NCBI GenBank assembly: GCA_934463265.1
Contig: CAKSIU010000001.1
Span: forward strand, 124,001-188,000
DNA length: 64,000 bases
Direction of reading: 5' to 3'
Source of the DNA: an uncultured Eubacteriales bacterium
GTDB lineage: Bacteria > Bacillota > Clostridia > Oscillospirales > Acutalibacteraceae
The notes beneath the pieces are model-generated. The model ran no database searches. It was not told where the DNA came from and was given only the letters and a program-made list of their open reading frames with translations. Made by a program: the position numbers and the translations under genes. The stretch's first letter is position 1; each line of letters starts with the position of its first letter. This document shows positions 59,327 to 64,000 of this stretch, piece after piece.

Positions 59327-61273
59327 GTGGCGGTTTCATCTGTCAAGATAGCAAGTATCATTGGTGTTTTGCCGGCTCTTGACGAAGTAATTAAAGTTTG
59401 TGGAAAATCTGGTGTTTTTCATCCGGATGACGCACTTTCCTTTTATTCAAAAAATAATAATTTTGTCCCGCTTTCGGAGGGAAATCCTTACAGCGAGCCG
59501 CTTAGAAAGCTTAAGGACATGATAAAAAAAACCGGCATGAGTTTGAATATGGTGGATATTTCAGACTTTGACGTGAGCCTAAAAGAAATTAACGATTATG
59601 TCAATTATATAAATTATAAATTGGGAATTTTGCTCGATAAAAAACAAGATGTTCTTAATCAGATTGCAAAACATCAAAAATCTTTGAACAATATCAGCCA
59701 TTTTATTGGTCTGGATTTGAATTTGGCAGAGATTTTTGCCTGCAAGTACATTAAAGTTCGGTTCGGAAAGCTGCCAAAAGAAAGTTTTCAAAAATTGACT
59801 GCACATCAGCAAGATGACCCATATATGTTGTTTTTTCCTTGTACTGTCGAAGAAAAAGCCTGCTGGGGAGTATATTTTGCACCACTTGAAAATATTGCGG
59901 AAATCGACAGAAAGTTCGCTGGACTTTATTTTGAAAGGCTTTGGATTAATCAGATTGACGGAACTCCGGAGACTGAACGCGACACGATAAAAGGCTTAAT
60001 TGATGAGGCAAATAAGGAACTTGAAAGAGTTAATAAAAAGATTGAGAATTTTTGGAAAACGCAGAAAGACCAGTGTTTGAGATTTTATACGAAGCTTGAA
60101 GAAATGAACACCTACTTTGGCATAAAAAAGTATGTTTCGAAGTATAATGAAAGCTTTATTTTGGTGGGATGGATTCCGGAGGACCAAGAAGAGAATTTTT
60201 CACGCCAGCTGAGCGATGTTTATGGAATAGAATTTTCAATTGAGAAGGCCGATAACGAAGAAAAACATTCTCCGCCAGTAAAATTAAAAAATAATCGGTT
60301 TTCTCGGCCGTTTGAATCTTTTGTTGAAATGTACGGTCTGCCAAGCTACAATGAAATTGACCCAACGGTTATCGTTTCAATTTTGTATACGCTTTTATTT
60401 GGCATAATGTTTGGCGATTTCGGTCAGGGCATAGTTTTGTCAGTTGTGGGCGCACTTATGTGGAAGTTCAAAAAAATGATGCTTGGCAAAATTTTAATTC
60501 GATGTGGATTTTCAGCATCAATTTTTGGTTTGATATATGGTGCGGTATTTGGTCTGGAACACGCGCTTGACCCGGTTTACAAGCTTTTATTTAATTTGGA
60601 TAAAAAGCCTGTCGATGTGCTGGAGCCGAAAACGGTTATGATTATCATAGTTTTAGCAGTGATTTTGGGTGCGACGACGATACTTTTATCTATGATTTTG
60701 AACATTTATTCTTCGTTTCGACGAAAAAATTACGAAAATGCCATATTCGGACAAAATGGTATCGCAGGGATACTATTTTACGGCTCTTTAATGATCGGCA
60801 TGGGCTCTATGGTTTTGGGTGCAAATTTGATGTCGTTACCATACATTTTGGGTTTGATAGTTTTGCCACTGGTTTTAATTTTCTTTAAAGAACCGCTTGG
60901 AAAATTGTTGGCAAGAAAACCTGATTGGAGGCCCGAAAAATGGGGCGAATATATTGTACAGAACAGCTTCGAAATGTTTGAAATTATGCTGAGTTACATT
61001 ACGAATACAATGTCATTTTTGCGTGTTGGCGCATATGTTTTGGTTCACGCGGGTATGATGATGGTTGTATTTACCATTGCGGAGATTGTTCCTGGCGGAA
61101 TTATTGGATACACAATTGTGGCGGTGTTCGGAAATATTTTTGTTATCGCGTTGGAAGGCCTTTTGGTTGGAATTCAGGTGCTAAGGCTCAATTTTTACGA
61201 GTTGTTTAGCAGATTCTTTGAGGGGCAGGGTCGACCATTTACGCCGATTAAAGTGTCTGAAGAAAATTTATAG
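59327..61273 (+). CDS. atpI: V-type ATP synthase subunit I (a-subunit, NtpI-like)
   Basis: The 648-residue stator membrane subunit. The N-terminal half (about 1-325) is cytoplasmic with coiled coils. The C-terminal half has seven or eight membrane helices, beginning near YTLLFGIMFGDFGQG. The conserved stretch NTMSFLRVGAYVLVHAG carries the Arg that faces the rotor-ring Glu. GTG 59327 follows AGAGAGG and lies one base after the subunit C stop. Confidence 0.94.
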   Translation: MAVSSVKIASIIGVLPALDEVIKVCGKSGVFHPDDALSFYSKNNNFVPLSEGNPYSEPLRKLKDMIKKTGMSLNMVDISDFDVSLKEINDYVNYINYKLGILLDKKQDVLNQIAKHQKSLNNISHFIGLDLNLAEIFACKYIKVRFGKLPKESFQKLTAHQQDDPYMLFFPCTVEEKACWGVYFAPLENIAEIDRKFAGLYFERLWINQIDGTPETERDTIKGLIDEANKELERVNKKIENFWKTQKDQCLRFYTKLEEMNTYFGIKKYVSKYNESFILVGWIPEDQEENFSRQLSDVYGIEFSIEKADNEEKHSPPVKLKNNRFSRPFESFVEMYGLPSYNEIDPTVIVSILYTLLFGIMFGDFGQGIVLSVVGALMWKFKKMMLGKILIRCGFSASIFGLIYGAVFGLEHALDPVYKLLFNLDKKPVDVLEPKTVMIIIVLAVILGATTILLSMILNIYSSFRRKNYENAIFGQNGIAGILFYGSLMIGMGSMVLGANLMSLPYILGLIVLPLVLIFFKEPLGKLLARKPDWRPEKWGEYIVQNSFEMFEIMLSYITNTMSFLRVGAYVLVHAGMMMVVFTIAEIVPGGIIGYTIVAVFGNIFVIALEGLLVGIQVLRLNFYELFSRFFEGQGRPFTPIKVSEENL

Positions 61274-61310
61274 ATTGATTAAATTATTTTAAATTTTGGA
61301 GGAAATTGTA

Positions 61311-61769
61311 ATGAGTGCTGTATTGATTTTTATGTTTTTTATAGGTTTATTGGTAGTTTCGCTTGGTGGTTGTACTTATGCGGTAAAAAAAGGCATGAAA
61401 CCCGCGAAAGCTGTGATTATGCAATTATGTTCGTTCGCAATTTTGTTTGTGGCTTCTTTCGCGTCGACTGCGCTGGTTGCTTCTGCTGAGGGAGAACCTT
61501 CTTCTGCGGAAGTTTCAACTTCTTCTTCGACGACAGCTGCTGAAAATCAAGCAAAGTCCGACAAAGAATGGGATTCTATCGCAATGGCAATGGTTATGGG
61601 TCTTGCTTCAATCGGCAGCGGAATTGCTGTTGCGGCGGCGGCTCCTGCGGCTATCGGCGCTACTTCTGAAGACCCGAAAGCTTTTGGTAAAGCTATCGTT
61701 TTCGTCGGCCTTGCGGAAGGTGTTTCGATTTTCGGATTGCTTATTGCTATATTTATTAAGTTTATTTAG
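61311..61769 (+). CDS. atpK: V-type ATP synthase subunit K (rotor ring proteolipid)
   Basis: A 152-residue proteolipid with four membrane helices. The first hairpin (about 3-24 and 33-58) lacks an ion-binding carboxylate. The second (about 88-118 and 124-152) carries E136 in VGLAEGVSIFG. A Ser/Thr/Glu-rich loop (60-86) links them. One Glu per four helices is the usual V-type design. Gln and Ser/Thr residues of known Na+ sites are not seen around E136, suggesting H+ use (inference). ATG 61311 follows TTGGAGGAA. Confidence 0.93.
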   Translation: MSAVLIFMFFIGLLVVSLGGCTYAVKKGMKPAKAVIMQLCSFAILFVASFASTALVASAEGEPSSAEVSTSSSTTAAENQAKSDKEWDSIAMAMVMGLASIGSGIAVAAAAPAAIGATSEDPKAFGKAIVFVGLAEGVSIFGLLIAIFIKFI

Positions 61770-61807
61770 TTTTATTGAAAAATTTTTTCGGGAGGTTCGG
61801 TGCTTTT

Positions 61808-62116
61808 ATGAAATTTCATCTTATCAGCGACAATAAGGACACTTTAGTCGGAATGCGCTTAGTTGGAATTCCGGGCGTGGTTGTCCATAAGGAACTCGAA
61901 ATAAAAAAAGCCTTAAATGAGGCGCTTAAAGATGAGGATATTGCTGTTATTTTGATTACTGAAAATCTCGTCAAAATTTGCAGGGACTTTATTTATGACA
62001 TCAAACTTAATCATGTTAAGCCGCTGATTGTGGAAATTCCTGATAGGCACGGCAACGGCAGAGCAAGCGATTCTATTACCAAATATGTGCGTGATGCGAT
62101 TGGTATTAAAATTTGA
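61808..62116 (+). CDS. atpF: V-type ATP synthase subunit F
   Basis: A 102-residue Rossmann-like protein. FHLISDNKDTLVGMRLVGIPG, the DIAVILITENLV strand and the C-terminal PLIVEIPDRHG motif identify subunit F, part of the central rotor stalk. ATG 61808 follows CGGGAGGTT; an in-frame ATG at 61775 lies ahead of this site. Confidence 0.94.
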   Translation: MKFHLISDNKDTLVGMRLVGIPGVVVHKELEIKKALNEALKDEDIAVILITENLVKICRDFIYDIKLNHVKPLIVEIPDRHGNGRASDSITKYVRDAIGIKI

Positions 62117-62149
62117 TTTTAGAGAATTTTATCGGCCGGAGGTGTGATA

Positions 62150-62743
62150 ATGCAAGATATAGGCAAAACCAGTAACTTTTTGAAAGCAATAAATAAGTAT
62201 GCCGCCGAACAGAGAAAAGAAATTAAAACTCGTGCTGAAGAATTTCGAAAATATGAGCTTCAGAAGGCCGAGGCCGAAGTTTTAAGGGACGCATACTACT
62301 TAATTCAAAACGAAATGGCGCAGATGAAAAAAAATATCGCTAGTGAAGTTTCTAAATTGGAATTCGAAAAGCGCAGAGAACTTTTTGTTAAACGTCAAGC
62401 CATTATGGACGATGTTTTGAAAAAAGCTCAGGATAAACTTTTGAATTTTGCTAAAACACAGGATTATATCGAACTTTTGAAGAATTATGCGAGTTCAGTT
62501 TCTAAAATATTAAAAAAATCTGGAACGGTTTTATATATTTGCAAAAGAGACGAGGGTTTTATCGACGATATCAGAGAAGCTTACGGAAAAATTTGTAGGG
62601 TCGAAGTGAGCGATAAGATAAAAATTGGAGGCATTTTGGCCGTTAATAAGGTGATGTCTTTGGTTGTTGACGAAACTTTGGATTCGAAATTAGAAGAACA
62701 GCGAATTTGGTTCGAAGAAAACTCTAAGCTAAATATATTTTAA
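62150..62743 (+). CDS. atpE: V-type ATP synthase subunit E
   Basis: A 197-residue peripheral stalk subunit. The N-terminal two-fifths is a long charged coiled coil (EIKTRAEEFRKYELQKAE). A globular C-terminal domain follows with KIKIGGILAVNKVMSLVVDETLDSKLEEQ, typical of subunit E. ATG 62150 follows CGGAGGTG. It links the A3B3 head to the membrane stator with the G/H-like subunit. Confidence 0.92.
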   Translation: MQDIGKTSNFLKAINKYAAEQRKEIKTRAEEFRKYELQKAEAEVLRDAYYLIQNEMAQMKKNIASEVSKLEFEKRRELFVKRQAIMDDVLKKAQDKLLNFAKTQDYIELLKNYASSVSKILKKSGTVLYICKRDEGFIDDIREAYGKICRVEVSDKIKIGGILAVNKVMSLVVDETLDSKLEEQRIWFEENSKLNIF

Positions 62744-62770
62744 TGTTCGGCTTGTTGGAGATGTATTTTT

Positions 62771-64000
62771 ATGAAAAATCAAAATGTTATTTATGGCATA
62801 AATGGTCCTGTTGTTACGGTCAAGGATACGGATTCTTTTTCTATGATGGAGATGGTGTTCGTCGGGCGCGACAAGTTGGTCGGCGAGGTTATTGGAATTA
62901 CCGATGAATTTACCACAATTCAGGTTTATGAGGAAACTACGGGACTTCGGCCGCTGGAGCCGGTAATCGGGACAGGCAGCGCAATGACAGTAACTTTGGG
63001 ACCGGGTATTATCAACAATATTTTTGACGGAATTCAACGGCCTTTGCGCGCTATTGAAGCAAAATCAGGCTCGTTTATCGCAAGAGGAGCGGCAGTTTCT
63101 GCGCTTGATGAAAATAAAAAATGGAATGTGAAAATTAAAGTTAAAGTTGGAGATAAATTGTCTGGCGGCGACGTTTACGCTGAGTGCCAGGAAACCAGCA
63201 TTATTACGCACCGTTGTATGCTTCCGCCAAACGTTTCGGGTGAGGTTATTTCGGTTAAAAAAGATGGAAAATTTTCAGTCAATGACGTTGTTGCAACGAT
63301 AAAGTCTGAAAATGATGAGAAAATTAATTTGACTTTATGCCAAAAATGGCCGATTAGAACGCCTAGACCGGTTGCAAAACGTTTGCCGACCACAATTCCG
63401 CTCATTACCGGCCAGCGCGTTATTGATACGCTTTTTCCGATTTCAAAAGGCGGTGCAGCTGCGGTTCCTGGCGGATTCGGTGCCGGAAAAACGATGACTC
63501 AGCATCAGCTGGCAAAATGGTGCGATGCGGATATAATTGTTTATGTTGGCTGCGGTGAACGCGGAAATGAAATGAGTCAGGTTTTAAGCGAGTTTTCTGA
63601 GTTAATTGACCCGAAATCCGGAAAGCCTATGACAGAACGTACTGTACTTATCGCAAATACTTCAAACATGCCCGTGGCAGCGCGTGAAGCCTCGATTTAT
63701 ACCGGTATCACTCTGGCAGAATATTATCGCGACATGGGATATCATGTTGCAATTATGGCAGATTCTACCTCTCGATGGGCGGAAGCGCTTAGAGAAATTT
63801 CCGGACGTCTTGAGGAAATGCCCGCTGAAGAAGGTTTCCCTGCATATTTGCCGTCTAGGTTGTCAGAATTTTATGAACGTGCTGGACTTACTAAAAACTT
63901 GAATAATTCTGACGGTTCGGTAACGATAATCGGTGCGGTTTCGCCGCAGGGAGCGGATTTTTCGGAGCCGGTTACGCAAAATACCAAACGGTTTATCAGA
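62771..64000 (+). CDS. atpA: V-type ATP synthase catalytic subunit A, 3'-truncated by window edge
   Basis: The first 410 residues of the catalytic subunit A. The N-terminal beta-barrel (YGINGPVVTVKD) is followed by the A-type non-homologous region (about 110-185), LITGQRVIDTLFPI, the Walker A loop GGFGAGKT (about residue 235), the catalytic GCGERGNEM segment and DSTSRWAEALREISGRL. The ATG follows TTGGAGATG. The gene runs off the window, with subunits B and D expected beyond it. Confidence 0.96.
   Translation, partial: MKNQNVIYGINGPVVTVKDTDSFSMMEMVFVGRDKLVGEVIGITDEFTTIQVYEETTGLRPLEPVIGTGSAMTVTLGPGIINNIFDGIQRPLRAIEAKSGSFIARGAAVSALDENKKWNVKIKVKVGDKLSGGDVYAECQETSIITHRCMLPPNVSGEVISVKKDGKFSVNDVVATIKSENDEKINLTLCQKWPIRTPRPVAKRLPTTIPLITGQRVIDTLFPISKGGAAAVPGGFGAGKTMTQHQLAKWCDADIIVYVGCGERGNEMSQVLSEFSELIDPKSGKPMTERTVLIANTSNMPVAAREASIYTGITLAEYYRDMGYHVAIMADSTSRWAEALREISGRLEEMPAEEGFPAYLPSRLSEFYERAGLTKNLNNSDGSVTIIGAVSPQGADFSEPVTQNTKRFIR

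Noticed and set aside
1..64000. CRISPR array, rRNA operon, insertion sequences
   Set aside because: Reading the intergenic regions showed no regularly spaced repeats, no rRNA-like stretches and no transposase frames with terminal inverted repeats.

Overview
The window is a 64-kb piece of a low-GC bacterial chromosome. Its content points to a spore-forming member of the Clostridia (Firmicutes), probably an oscillospiran/ruminococcal relative. It carries the end of the spoIIIA operon, an uninterrupted sigK, a SpoVB-like flippase and a BofC-C-like protein, together with a V-type ATPase operon, ThyX in place of ThyA, and ribosome-binding sites of the AGGAGG type with frequent TTG and GTG starts. 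Placement below class is inference. I see no prophage, transposase, CRISPR array or rRNA operon.

Layout. 1-9.9 kb: a co-directional block of spoIIIAE(partial)-AF-AG-AH, nusB, a TsaD-like gene, xseA-xseB-ispA, dxs, tlyA and nadK, an order typical of Clostridia. 10-11.1 kb: a secreted protein of unknown function and a convergent BofC-C-like protein. 11.2-21.3 kb: class A PBP, lysC, a very short gatC with gatA (no gatB), sigK, thyX-tmk, mltG and a U32 peptidase. 21.3-29.5 kb: tRNA-Ser(GGA), a membrane-anchored GT8, manA, a second type IIA topoisomerase (parE/parC-like), a small conserved protein, a hot-dog thioesterase and a membrane-anchored flavodoxin-like protein. 29.5-33.5 kb (minus): ddl-murI-DUF1934-argS operon. 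33.7-36.9 kb: an unknown protein, then rpmG-secE-nusG-rplK-rplA with two apparent L1-binding sites. 37-39.1 kb (minus): a Cu/Zn superoxide dismutase and a SpoVB-like flippase. 39.2-44.5 kb: GNAT, DegV and an accessory stretch of secreted or membrane proteins, including a zinc phospholipase C-like enzyme behind a possible six-codon leader ORF. 44.6-51.8 kb (minus): a DAACS symporter and a dTDP-L-rhamnose/glycosyltransferase cluster. 51.9-57.7 kb: proS, a secreted peptidoglycan amidase, a secreted NlpC/P60-type enzyme, a thioredoxin-reductase-like protein, and (minus) tdk with a flavoprotein. 57.9-64 kb: V-type ATPase operon (stalk, C, I, K, F, E, and A running off the end).

How the genes work together. 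Much of the window serves the envelope and the spore. IspA and Dxs supply isoprenoid precursors. MurI and Ddl supply D-Glu and D-Ala-D-Ala. PBP and MltG polymerise and trim glycan. The Rml proteins make dTDP-rhamnose for three glycosyltransferases. Secreted amidase and NlpC-type enzymes cut peptidoglycan. SpoIIIA, sigK and SpoVB-like proteins act in sporulation. A second theme is the core information machinery (NusB, NusG, SecE, L33, L11, L1, ArgS, ProS, Gat, topoisomerase). A third is dTTP supply (ThyX, Tmk, Tdk).

The less explained signals are mostly regulatory. They are a terminator-like hairpin inside the nusB leader, perfect dyads over the tRNA-Ser promoter and against the sigK ribosome-binding site, a GC-rich palindrome present twice as a terminator, duplicated L1 leaders, tandem promoter units ahead of the rhamnose operon, and the possible micro-ORF ahead of the phospholipase-like gene. 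I found no clear new defence or mobile system.
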